Below, in pieces: positions 1 through 5,264 of a stretch of 5,264 bases of DNA; positions within the stretch are counted from its first letter, which is position 1, and each line of letters starts with the position of its first letter. The translations under genes and the position numbers were made by a program. The notes under the pieces are model-generated. The model was not told the origin of the DNA. It saw only the letters and a program-made list of their open reading frames with translations, and ran no database searches. The stretch spans positions 1 through 5,264 of the forward strand of contig NZ_JAACKB010000403.1 in NCBI RefSeq assembly GCF_010892395.1, in the 5' to 3' direction. Origin of the DNA: Sulfurovum sp. bin170. GTDB taxonomy: Bacteria > Campylobacterota > Campylobacteria > Campylobacterales > Sulfurovaceae.

Positions 1-5
1 AAAAA

Positions 6-695
6 ATGCAAAAAGTTTTAGTAACTGGTGCTACAGGCTCACTAGGTGAAGCGATTGTAAAAGAGTTTGCAAAGCAAGGATATTTTGTCTATATCCACTA
101 TAACAGCAACGAGGAGAAAGCAAAAACAATTTTAAAAGAGATTGATAATTGTGGAGAGATTTTAACCTTTGATATACGAGACAGAGAGAGTGTAAACGAA
201 AAACTTAAAGAGATAGAGGTAGATGTACTTGTAAACAACTCTGGCATAACAAAAGACAACCTCTTCTTTTGGATGACAGATGAGGAGTGGGAGGATGTGA
301 TGGATATTAATGTAAACGGAATGTTTCGAGTTACAAAAGCCCTACTTCCAAAGCTCATCAAAAAGAAAAACTGTGCTATTATCAATATCTCATCAGTATC
401 AGGAATTGTAGGAAATGCTGGACAGACCAACTACTCTGCATCCAAAGGGGCGATTATCTCATTTACAAAAAGTTTGGCTCTTGAATTGGGAAGATACAAG
501 ATTCGTGTCAATTGCGTCGCCCCTGGGTTAATTGAATCGGAGATGACCAAAGATTTAGATAAATCCATAGCAAAAAGCATCCCACTACGAAGATATGGTG
601 ACCCAAAAGAGGTAGCACATGCTGTCTATTTTGCATCGACCAACACCTACATGACGGCAGAGACCATTAACATCAGTGGAGGGATGGTTCGATGA
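6..695 (+). CDS. apeQ: 3-ketoacyl-ACP reductase of the aryl polyene pathway (ApeQ-like, FabG family SDR)
   Basis: A cytoplasmic short-chain dehydrogenase that should reduce the 3-keto group of the ACP-bound growing polyene to a 3-hydroxyl, using NAD(P)H. The 229 residues are close to the family's usual size of about 240. Visible: Rossmann TGATGSLG at residues 7-14, NNSG at 77-80 (NNAG in most relatives), and the catalytic tetrad Asn102, Ser130 (in NISSVSG), Tyr143 and Lys147 (YSASK), aligned by eye to E. coli FabG Asn110/Ser138/Tyr151/Lys155. The C-terminus ends INISGGMVR, the usual cofactor-side end of this subfamily. Its stop overlaps the next start (ATGA, 692-695), so it is translationally coupled to the ketosynthase; KR followed by KS is the apeQ-apeR order of known APE clusters. 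The start is the first ATG; its ribosome site lies off the window. FabG-type reductase is certain. The APE assignment rests on the neighbour; a housekeeping FabG is the alternative. Confidence 0.85.
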   Translation: MQKVLVTGATGSLGEAIVKEFAKQGYFVYIHYNSNEEKAKTILKEIDNCGEILTFDIRDRESVNEKLKEIEVDVLVNNSGITKDNLFFWMTDEEWEDVMDINVNGMFRVTKALLPKLIKKKNCAIINISSVSGIVGNAGQTNYSASKGAIISFTKSLALELGRYKIRVNCVAPGLIESEMTKDLDKSIAKSIPLRRYGDPKEVAHAVYFASTNTYMTAETINISGGMVR

Positions 696-1915
696 GACGC
701 GTAGTTGTAACAGGTATTGGGTTTCTCTCTCCACTTGGTGATAATATAGCTACGCTAAAAGAGAATATTATTCAAAAAAAAAGTGGTGTAAAAATCATTG
801 AGAGTTGGAGCCAAGAGATGGAGGATATGGTTACACTTATCGCCGCACCCGTCGCAGAACAAAACTTCAATGATATTCCGAGAAAATATCGTCGCTCTAT
901 GGGTAGAGTTGCACAGATGACAGCTAGAAGTATGCAGACAGCTATAGATGATAGTGGCTTAGAACAATCAGAGATTCAAAATATCCGAACAGGTATCTCA
1001 TTTGGCTCTACAATGGGTGCAAACGAGACGCTAATGGAGTGGATAACTTCTGTATATACCAACAAGAACTTCAAGAGACAAAACTCTATGATTTTCCTAA
1101 AAGCTATGAGTCACACCATCGGTGCAAATCTCGCTGCTCTCTTTGGTATAAAAGGTCGCTCCATCCCAACTTGCTCGGCTTGTACCTCATCATCCCAAGC
1201 GATAGGTGCAGGTTATGAGTCTGTCAAATATGGCATGAGTGATATTATGTTTGTAGGTGGTGCAGAGGGTCTTCACTATCTCTCAGAGGGGGTATTTGAA
1301 GTTATAGGTGCATCAAGTGCTGGATATAATGATAAGCCTCAATTCACTCCTAGACCATTTGACAAAAACAGAGATGGACTCATCATCGGTGAGGGTGCAG
1401 GAACGCTTGTTCTCGAAGAGTATGAACACGCAAAAAAACGGGGAGCAAAAATCTACGCAGAGCTAAAAGGCTACGCAACAACATGTGACGGCAACCACCT
1501 CACTACACCATCAAGAGAGGGCATGAGCAGTGTTATGAGACTCTCACTTGCAGATGCAAATCTAACTCCAGACAGGATAGGCTACATTAACGCTCACGCA
1601 ACGGCTACACTCAAAGGAGACATAGAGGAGTCACACGCTACTCACTCTATCTTTGGCAACAAGACACCGATAAGCAGTACCAAAAGCTATATGGGACATC
1701 TCCTTGGTGGATGTGGTGTCGTGGAGTCTATTATCTCTATGATGGCTCTCAATGAGAAGCTAATTCCTGCCAACAGAAACTTGGATGAGGTCGATGAGGC
1801 GTGTGCCAATCTTGATTATATACTAGAACACCGTGATGAGAATATCAAGTTTGTAATGAACAACAACTTTGCATTTGGTGGGATAAATACCTCGCTGATA
1901 TTTTCTAAAATATAG
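692..1915 (+). CDS. apeR: Beta-ketoacyl-ACP synthase of the aryl polyene pathway (ApeR-like, FabF family)
   Basis: A condensing enzyme of the FabB/FabF thiolase fold that joins malonyl-ACP to the acyl chain by decarboxylative Claisen condensation. The 407 residues match the family length. Catalytic triad: Cys164 (in CSACTSSSQ), His302 (NAHATAT) and His336 (KSYMGHLLGG). All three are present, so this is an active ketosynthase rather than a chain length factor. The glycine-rich C-terminal loop NNNFAFGGINT is at residues 390-400, and RPFDKNRDGLIIGEGAG at 221-237 is typical. The C-terminal stretch from LDYI to the SLIF ending is, from memory, characteristic of the ApeR branch rather than housekeeping FabF. 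One small oddity is Ala303 after the first catalytic His, where FabF usually has Gly. A strong ribosome site GGAGGG (678-683) lies 8 nt before the ATG, inside the reductase gene. The gene appears to end its operon: an inverted repeat begins 3 nt after the stop codon. Confidence 0.9.
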   Translation: MRRVVVTGIGFLSPLGDNIATLKENIIQKKSGVKIIESWSQEMEDMVTLIAAPVAEQNFNDIPRKYRRSMGRVAQMTARSMQTAIDDSGLEQSEIQNIRTGISFGSTMGANETLMEWITSVYTNKNFKRQNSMIFLKAMSHTIGANLAALFGIKGRSIPTCSACTSSSQAIGAGYESVKYGMSDIMFVGGAEGLHYLSEGVFEVIGASSAGYNDKPQFTPRPFDKNRDGLIIGEGAGTLVLEEYEHAKKRGAKIYAELKGYATTCDGNHLTTPSREGMSSVMRLSLADANLTPDRIGYINAHATATLKGDIEESHATHSIFGNKTPISSTKSYMGHLLGGCGVVESIISMMALNEKLIPANRNLDEVDEACANLDYILEHRDENIKFVMNNNFAFGGINTSLIFSKI

Positions 1916-1918
1916 GGC

Positions 1919-2036
1919 ATCCTTTATAAGTAATTTACACTTTTTAGGAAACGCAGACTTTAGTCGCCTAAAATAGTGGTCGAGGCTAAAGCCATCGGTT
2001 CCAAGTGTAAACTACTTTTCATGAGATATGAAGGAT
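1919..2036. repeat. 118-nt imperfect inverted repeat with nested palindromes (REP/BIME-like or terminator-like element)
   Basis: Outer arms ATCCTTTAT (1919-1927) and ATGAAGGAT (2028-2036) pair with one G-T wobble. The next arms, 1928-1942 and 2003-2017, pair at 14 of 15 positions. GGAA (1947-1950) then pairs with TTCC (1999-2002). The centre holds two quasi-palindromes, GACTTTAGTC (1956-1965) and GGCTAAAGCC (1984-1993). Each can form a small hairpin, with loops TTTA and TAAA that are complementary to each other; alternatively the two pair together at 9 of 10 positions including one G-T. A competing local stem is TTTAGG (1943-1948) with CCTAAA (1967-1972). The element fills most of the gap between ketosynthase and lipoprotein genes. 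It has no ORF and no clear U-tract. The architecture resembles interspersed palindromic repeats mobilised by IS200-like (RAYT) transposases, but only one copy is visible, so mobility is inference. It may also end or protect the ketosynthase mRNA. Confidence 0.7.
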
Positions 2037-2043
2037 AGAAAAA

Positions 2044-2049
2044 TATAAA
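2044..2049 (+). promoter_or_regulatory. Candidate -10 box for the lipoprotein gene
   Basis: TATAAA lies just beyond the inverted repeat and 25 nt before the ATG, in an A-rich stretch. No convincing -35 box is visible; at the usual spacing one would fall inside the right arm of the repeat. The ribosome site AAGGA (2065-2069) is 5 nt from the start. If real, the start of transcription would lie near 2056, giving a short leader. Transcriptional read-through from the ketosynthase gene is the alternative. Confidence 0.35.
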
Positions 2050-2074
2050 TGTAAAAAACTAAAAAAGGACAACA

Positions 2075-2773
2075 ATGAAATCAAAACTTTCAACACTTAC
2101 CATAACACTATCTACCCTATTTATCGTAGGCTGTAGCACCCCTGCTATCTATACTGCACCCAATGCACCTGTATCACAAATCGCAAACACCCCAACACTA
2201 GCACAAGTAGACAAAGCTGTCAAAGACTCTCTGGTCGGTAGAGGTTGGATTCCTCAAAAGGTCTCACCTCATATCTATCTGGGAACTTACAACCGTAGAG
2301 AGCTAATGGCTAAAATCAAAATCACTTTTGACACCTCTGTTTTCAATATCCAACATGTAGAGAGCAAAAACTTAGACTATGATAGCTCTGATGAGAGCAT
2401 CCACTCCACTTACAACAAATGGGTTAAAAACCTAGAGAGAGACATCAGAAAAAGAGTAGATAGAAATGTAAAAGTGGATAAAAAAAGAGGTCACATCCAA
2501 AAAAAAGTCACCTCAACAACCCATCAGAGTCAAAGCAGTGGTAGTTTTTCATATATCCAGAAAGGGATGAGTTCAAAAGAGGTTGTTGCTCTACTTGGTA
2601 AACCAAATGATGTTACCAGAAAAGTAACCAAAAAAGCATTTAACCCTTTCTACTTTGGCTCTGATAGATTTAGAAGTACCTACTACTATAGAGGTTTGGG
2701 TCGAATTGAGTTTAATATTAGCAGTCATGTGGCAGAGATACATCATGATACTTCGGAGGATGGGAACAACTAG
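2075..2773 (+). CDS. Outer membrane lipoprotein with a C-terminal BamE/SmpA-like domain
   Basis: A 232-residue secreted lipoprotein of unknown role. A signal peptide of 19 residues ends in the lipobox IVGC; Cys20 would be lipidated, and Ser21 at +2 favours Lol-dependent transfer to the outer membrane. Residues about 40-130 match, from memory, a widespread unnamed proteobacterial lipoprotein domain: RGW at 56-58, SKNLDY at 97-102, then IHSTYNKWVKNLERDI at 109-124, where IH, YN, W and NL are the conserved points. A basic Ser/Thr-rich linker (about 131-155) leads to a BamE/OmlA-type domain: IQKGMSSKEVVALLGKP at 161-177 and a GRIEF strand at 209-213. Related proteins usually carry only one of these parts. 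The start has a good AAGGA ribosome site. Nothing visible ties it to polyene synthesis except position; known APE clusters do include lipoproteins and a LolA-like carrier, so an envelope role alongside the pigment is possible but unproven. Confidence 0.8.
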   Translation: MKSKLSTLTITLSTLFIVGCSTPAIYTAPNAPVSQIANTPTLAQVDKAVKDSLVGRGWIPQKVSPHIYLGTYNRRELMAKIKITFDTSVFNIQHVESKNLDYDSSDESIHSTYNKWVKNLERDIRKRVDRNVKVDKKRGHIQKKVTSTTHQSQSSGSFSYIQKGMSSKEVVALLGKPNDVTRKVTKKAFNPFYFGSDRFRSTYYYRGLGRIEFNISSHVAEIHHDTSEDGNN

Positions 2774-2789
2774 CTTATGCTAGTCTCCC
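2762..2789. terminator. Hairpin shared by two convergent genes, possible bidirectional terminator
   Basis: ACTAGC (2769-2774) and GCTAGT (2779-2784) form a perfect 6-bp stem around the loop TTAT. GGGA (2762-2765) and TCCC (2786-2789) extend it across a small internal loop. The lipoprotein stop TAG (2771-2773) is in the stem and the lyase stop (2775-2777, minus strand) is in the loop. No T-tract follows on either strand, so intrinsic termination would be weak or the hairpin may mainly stabilise both mRNA ends. Confidence 0.5.
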
Positions 2790-4295
2790 ACTATTGATTA
2801 ACGCTTTAATTTTCCCAATATCAAAATCCATCCGTCTATCTTCCACAAGAGGTGCCACCTCTTCTCTAATCGCATTATAAACTTTTTCAAGATGTGGAGA
2901 GATACCCTTTTTTTCTCGTATATCAACAGCTTGTGCAAGACCCATCATCGCAATAGCCAACATATTTTCAAGATTTGGCAACTGGTTTTTAAAGTGAATA
3001 GCCGCAGTGGTTCCCATGCTTACTTTGTCTTGGTTCATAGACTCTGTTGGACGCGAGAATACAGAGGCAGGAGTGATATTCATCATCACATCAGCAGATA
3101 GTGAGCTAAGAGTTATCTGCATCGCTTTGAATCCGTGGAAGTAGTTTTTGTCACTTAGTTTTAGGTTCTCTCCTAGACCACGATTGTATTTGTGGTCAAC
3201 CAAGATAGCAAACTGTTTATCTAGTAAATCTGCTACATTGGCTGCACTTATTCTTAGTGTGTCCATTGCGTGAGCAATATATCCACCGTAGAAGTTACCT
3301 GTTGTGTATATTTTTCTATTCTCACCATCTATCACAGGATTATCATTGACAGCATTTATCTCTGTCTCTATCCAATTTTTAGATACAGTGATATTGTCTA
3401 GTACAACTCCTAGAACTTGTGGTGTACATCTGATAGAGTATCTATCTTGGATATTTAAGGTCTCATTGTTAAAAAAATCATTGTATCGCTCCTCTCTCGA
3501 ATGAGTAAGCTTTGTCCCCTCTAGTTTTGCCAAAATCTCCTTGGCAATAGCAATCTGCCCCTCAAATGGCTTAACCTCATGAACAAGTGGTTGCAGTGGT
3601 GTATCATCTGCTTGAAGTAGCTCAAATATACCTGCTATAAAAGAGCTATAAGCGTGGAGGAAGTTCTCAAATTTTTTAATACTATTGGTAGCTATTGCAC
3701 TCATAGTAGCCGTACCATTCATAATAGCCAATGCCTCTTTTGGCTGTAGCTCATACGGCTCAATACCCAACTCACTGTAGACATCTATAGTTTTTCGTAT
3801 CTCACCTCTATAGTAGACTTCTCTCTCCCCTGCAATAGTCGCCGCCAAATATGATAATGGTGTCAAATCACCACTTGCACCCACAGACCCCTGCTCTGGA
3901 ACAACTGGAAGTATTCTCTCATTGATAAGAAGTTCTAATCTTTTTAGTAGATTAAAACTAATGCCAGAGTAGCCTTTTGAGAGACTAATCATCCGTATAA
4001 GTGTCATATAGAAAGCTTCATCTTCATCCAAATTTTTACCCACACCACAACCGTGAAATCTAAAGAGATTTGTCTGTAGTATCTTTGACTCTTCAAACAG
4101 CAGATAGTTCTTACCTGATTCACCATAACCTGTAGTGACACCATAGATTGGTTTGCCATCTTTTATCTCAGAAACCAAAAAATCATGTGCCTTGTTTACT
4201 CTTGATTGAAACTCATCTGAATCAGATAACTTAACGCTACTCGCTTTTGTAATATCACTAAGGCTGATTTTTTCACCATTTACTACTATTTCCAT
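2775..4295 (-). CDS. MIO-dependent aromatic amino acid ammonia-lyase (HAL/PAL/TAL family)
   Basis: Should eliminate ammonia from an aromatic amino acid to give the arylacrylic acid: 4-coumarate from tyrosine, cinnamate from phenylalanine or urocanate from histidine. In APE and flexirubin loci such enzymes supply the starter acid. The protein is 506 residues, normal for bacterial HAL/TAL. The MIO cofactor triad Ala140-Ser141-Gly142 is in GSVGASGDLTPLSYL. Other active-site residues: Tyr51 (YGVTTGYG), Asn193 (NGTAT), Tyr286 and Arg289 (YSIRCTPQVLG), and NDNP at 317-320. The selectivity pair is Phe80-His81: HAL normally has Ser-His, TAL His-Leu, PAL Phe-Leu. The NQDKVS segment at 421-426 resembles TAL/PAL (NQDVVS) and lacks the HAL-type NQEDHVS containing the histidine-binding Glu. 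A urocanate role is therefore unlikely and no other hut gene is seen. The start is ATG at 4295, with GGGAGAG just upstream; an in-frame TTG at 4307 would swallow that ribosome site. Divergent from the ACP operon. Confidence 0.88.
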   Translation of the reverse strand: MEIVVNGEKISLSDITKASSVKLSDSDEFQSRVNKAHDFLVSEIKDGKPIYGVTTGYGESGKNYLLFEESKILQTNLFRFHGCGVGKNLDEDEAFYMTLIRMISLSKGYSGISFNLLKRLELLINERILPVVPEQGSVGASGDLTPLSYLAATIAGEREVYYRGEIRKTIDVYSELGIEPYELQPKEALAIMNGTATMSAIATNSIKKFENFLHAYSSFIAGIFELLQADDTPLQPLVHEVKPFEGQIAIAKEILAKLEGTKLTHSREERYNDFFNNETLNIQDRYSIRCTPQVLGVVLDNITVSKNWIETEINAVNDNPVIDGENRKIYTTGNFYGGYIAHAMDTLRISAANVADLLDKQFAILVDHKYNRGLGENLKLSDKNYFHGFKAMQITLSSLSADVMMNITPASVFSRPTESMNQDKVSMGTTAAIHFKNQLPNLENMLAIAMMGLAQAVDIREKKGISPHLEKVYNAIREEVAPLVEDRRMDFDIGKIKALINSGRLA

Positions 4296-4298
4296 TGA

Positions 4299-4305
4299 CT
4301 CTCCC
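4299..4305 (-). promoter_or_regulatory. Ribosome binding site that fixes the ammonia-lyase start
   Basis: On the minus strand GGGAGAG is followed by TCA and ATG (4295-4293). This strong Shine-Dalgarno match selects the ATG and argues against the longer in-frame reading from TTG at 4307, whose second to fourth codons would be this site. Confidence 0.8.
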
Positions 4306-4336
4306 AAAATTTATAAAAATTGAACCACTGTGTAGG

Positions 4337-4353
4337 ATATTCTTTTAGAATAT
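4337..4353. repeat. 17-bp perfect palindrome in the divergent control region (possible operator)
   Basis: ATATTCT, a TTT spacer and AGAATAT form a perfect 7-bp inverted repeat. It lies about 42 nt upstream of the lyase start, within or next to its probable promoter or leader, and about 80 nt upstream of the ACP -10 box. Dyads of this size are typical operators for dimeric regulators, but the site is AT-rich and a chance or hairpin origin is possible. No regulator gene is in the window. Confidence 0.4.
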
Positions 4354-4377
4354 TTTACATAATCTTCTGAAATTATA
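4352..4377 (-). promoter_or_regulatory. Probable promoter region of the ammonia-lyase gene
   Basis: Two -10-like hexamers on the minus strand: TATAAT at 4377-4372 and TAAAAT at 4357-4352, the second immediately preceded by TG and touching the 17-bp palindrome. Neither has a good -35 box. They would give leaders of about 50-70 nt. The surrounding DNA is so AT-rich that the exact choice cannot be made by eye. Confidence 0.35.
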
Positions 4378-4429
4378 TATTAATTTTATTAACCAATATT
4401 GAAAAAATGAATTTAGATAAAAGTTTTTC

Positions 4430-4438
4430 TGCTATAAT
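4430..4438 (+). promoter_or_regulatory. Extended -10 promoter of the ACP operon
   Basis: TGCTATAAT is a perfect extended -10 element, preceded by a T-rich run (4424-4429) and no clear -35 box, the usual form of sigma-70 promoters in Campylobacterota. Transcription should begin near 4445, leaving a leader of about 20 nt with the ribosome site GGAG (4455-4458). This makes the ACP gene the first of its operon and rules out a translation start at the in-frame ATG 4407, which lies upstream of the promoter. Confidence 0.75.
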
Positions 4439-4466
4439 CTCTTTAAAATTTCTTGGAGTATATAAG

Positions 4467-4709
4467 ATGAGTGAAGAAGAGATTCTTGTTGAGATAAAAA
4501 AAGTTTTAATAGAGGAGTTTGAGGTAGAAGAAGAGGTGGTTAAAAGAGAGGCATCTTTCTATGATGAGTTAGGACTTGATAGCTTGGATGCTATTGACCT
4601 AATTGTTACGATGAATAATGTTTTTGATATAGATGTAGATAACAAAGAGATTGAAAATACAAAAACAATTCAGCAACTTATAGATGTTGTGAAGAATAAT
4701 CTAAAATAG
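4467..4709 (+). CDS. Acyl carrier protein of the aryl polyene pathway (ApeF-like)
   Basis: An 80-residue acidic carrier protein that would hold the growing polyene as a thioester on a 4'-phosphopantetheine arm. The attachment site is Ser39 in LGLDSLDAIDLI. Helix I (residues about 3-17) and the acidic recognition helix after Ser39 are easily seen, and the length is standard for a discrete ACP. The ATG at 4467 is chosen because GGAG (4455-4458) sits 8 nt upstream and the promoter at 4430-4438 lies between it and the earlier in-frame ATG at 4407. The next gene begins 6 nt after the stop, in the same frame. Being directly followed by a COG4648 membrane protein gene matches the apeF-apeG pair of E. 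coli-type clusters, where two ACPs (ApeE and ApeF) come in tandem; here only one is present. A transferred or housekeeping ACP is the less likely alternative. Confidence 0.88.
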   Translation: MSEEEILVEIKKVLIEEFEVEEEVVKREASFYDELGLDSLDAIDLIVTMNNVFDIDVDNKEIENTKTIQQLIDVVKNNLK

Positions 4710-4715
4710 ATAGTT

Positions 4716-5240
4716 TTGATACTTGTTCTAATCTATATCCTAACTATTTTTTTAGGAAAAGATTGGTTTTCTATAACCGAACTAGGTATCTTTTTTACCC
4801 TATTGGGTAGTGTTTGGCTACTATTTTCTCTCAAAAAATTCTCTTGGAAAACATCTTTTCAACCTATAATTTTAATCCTTATTGGATTTATTTCAATACA
4901 ACAAAATAGTATCTTAGTACTAAAAAGTTTTCCACTTACCCTCTCAACCCTATTTTTTCTAGCCTTTATCTATGCAGAGGTGACAAAAGAGTATTTTCTT
5001 ATCAAATATATTGGAAAATTTAAAAAACTAGATAATACCGAAAGAATCTACCTAGAGAAGACTCATCTCATTTGGATTGTAGTCACTGCGATTAATGTCT
5101 CCCTGCACTCCTATTTTCTATTTTTTGGCTCCATAGAGGAGTGGACATTCTACTCAACTGTAGGTTGGTATATTCTTCTTGGGTGTGGTATACTTTTTCA
5201 AATTGCGTTTAGGAGATTTTATGAAAAAAATAGCGATTAG
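4716..5240 (+). CDS. Polytopic inner membrane protein of aryl polyene clusters (COG4648/ApeG-like)
   Basis: A 174-residue hydrophobic protein, biochemical function unknown, of a family regularly found beside APE carrier proteins. About six membrane segments are predicted by eye: residues 1-13, 20-39, 48-68, 71-89, 116-138 and 142-165, with a polar cytoplasmic-like loop at 95-115 containing TER. The C-terminal pattern (a segment with an INVSLHSYFLFFG core, then W, Y and a closing FRR) fits what I remember of COG4648. The reading frame has no internal methionine codon, so a non-ATG start is required. TTG at 4716 is the first candidate after the ACP stop (TAG, 4707-4709). There is no clear ribosome site before it, so re-initiation by ribosomes leaving the ACP gene is likely. 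Its end overlaps the next gene by 20 nt. Membrane protein: high certainty; family: moderate; exact start: uncertain. Confidence 0.75.
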   Translation: MILVLIYILTIFLGKDWFSITELGIFFTLLGSVWLLFSLKKFSWKTSFQPIILILIGFISIQQNSILVLKSFPLTLSTLFFLAFIYAEVTKEYFLIKYIGKFKKLDNTERIYLEKTHLIWIVVTAINVSLHSYFLFFGSIEEWTFYSTVGWYILLGCGILFQIAFRRFYEKNSD

Positions 5241-5264
5241 TGCTTATGTCTATGGGCTGTTTAT
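5221..5264 (+). CDS. Start of a further operon gene, cut by the window end
   Basis: An ATG at 5221 opens a reading frame of 14 complete codons (MKKIAISAYVYGLF) that runs off the window. A ribosome site AGGAG (5211-5215) lies 5 nt upstream, inside the end of the membrane protein gene, and the two genes overlap by 20 nt, so it belongs to the ACP operon. The fragment is too short to identify. In E. coli-type APE clusters the gene after apeG is an acyl-acid ligase (apeH), but I see no motif that tests this. Confidence 0.6.
   Translation, partial: MKKIAISAYVYGLF

Noticed and set aside
98..430. 110-codon open frame on the minus strand inside the ketoreductase gene
   Set aside because: It is fully opposite a gene with intact SDR motifs, its Ser/Phe-rich product looks like an antisense translation, and it shows no recognisable motif.
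1919..2036. CRISPR array or tRNA-like gene as an explanation of the repeats here
   Set aside because: There are no regularly spaced direct repeats with spacers, and no T-arm or CCA-type acceptor pattern; the structure is inverted repeats only.
2892..3504. Two plus-strand open frames (2892-3101, 3304-3504) inside the ammonia-lyase gene
   Set aside because: Both are antisense to well-conserved lyase coding sequence, and the products have no recognisable domain.
2775..4295. Histidine utilisation (hut) histidase
   Set aside because: No other hut gene is adjacent, the HAL-type NQEDHVS glutamate segment is absent, and the gene is next to APE genes.
4296..4307. Four-residue N-terminal extension of the lyase from TTG 4307
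   Set aside because: The extension is made of the Shine-Dalgarno site for the ATG at 4295.
4407..4466. 20-residue N-terminal extension of the ACP from ATG 4407
   Set aside because: The extended -10 element at 4430-4438 and the GGAG site at 4455-4458 both lie inside the extension, and ACPs do not carry such a leader.

Overview
The window is low-GC, gene-dense bacterial DNA. Two pieces of an aryl polyene (APE) biosynthesis locus flank an unrelated-looking lipoprotein gene and a divergent aromatic amino acid ammonia-lyase gene. APE pigments (the flexirubin/xanthomonadin family) are membrane-attached, antioxidant polyenes built by a discrete type II fatty-acid-synthase-like machinery. The AT richness, the Lys/Ile/Glu-rich proteins, TTG start use and an extended -10 promoter without a clear -35 box (TGCTATAAT at 4430-4438) suggest a Campylobacterota bacterium such as an Arcobacter, Sulfurimonas or Sulfurovum relative. 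That placement is inference; no rRNA or tRNA marker is present.

Layout. (1) 6-1915, plus strand: a 3-ketoacyl-ACP reductase (ApeQ-like) and a beta-ketoacyl-ACP synthase (ApeR-like), overlapping by ATGA. They look like the 3' end of an operon entering from the left. (2) 1919-2036: a long imperfect inverted repeat with two nested small palindromes, beginning 3 bases after the synthase stop codon. (3) 2075-2773, plus strand: an outer-membrane-type lipoprotein with a conserved N-terminal lipoprotein domain and a BamE/SmpA-like C-terminal domain. (4) 2775-4295, minus strand: a MIO-dependent ammonia-lyase of the HAL/PAL/TAL family, convergent with the lipoprotein gene; both stop codons lie in one hairpin. 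(5) 4296-4466: a divergent regulatory region with a strong promoter for the ACP operon and a palindrome upstream of the lyase gene. (6) 4467 to the window end, plus strand: an acyl carrier protein (ApeF-like), a polytopic membrane protein (COG4648/ApeG-like) and the first 14 codons of a further gene, all closely coupled.

How the genes fit together. The lyase would deaminate an aromatic amino acid to an arylacrylate starter acid. A ligase expected outside the window would load the starter onto the ACP. The ketosynthase and ketoreductase would then take part in the elongation cycles, with a dehydratase also expected outside the window. In known APE clusters the ACP/COG4648 genes open the cluster and the KR/KS pair closes it. 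Here the closing pair lies upstream of the opening pair, so either the order is permuted into separate transcription units or two APE blocks adjoin. No wholly new system is evident. The least explained items are the 118-nt inverted repeat, the two-domain lipoprotein and the unusual substrate-selectivity pair of the lyase.
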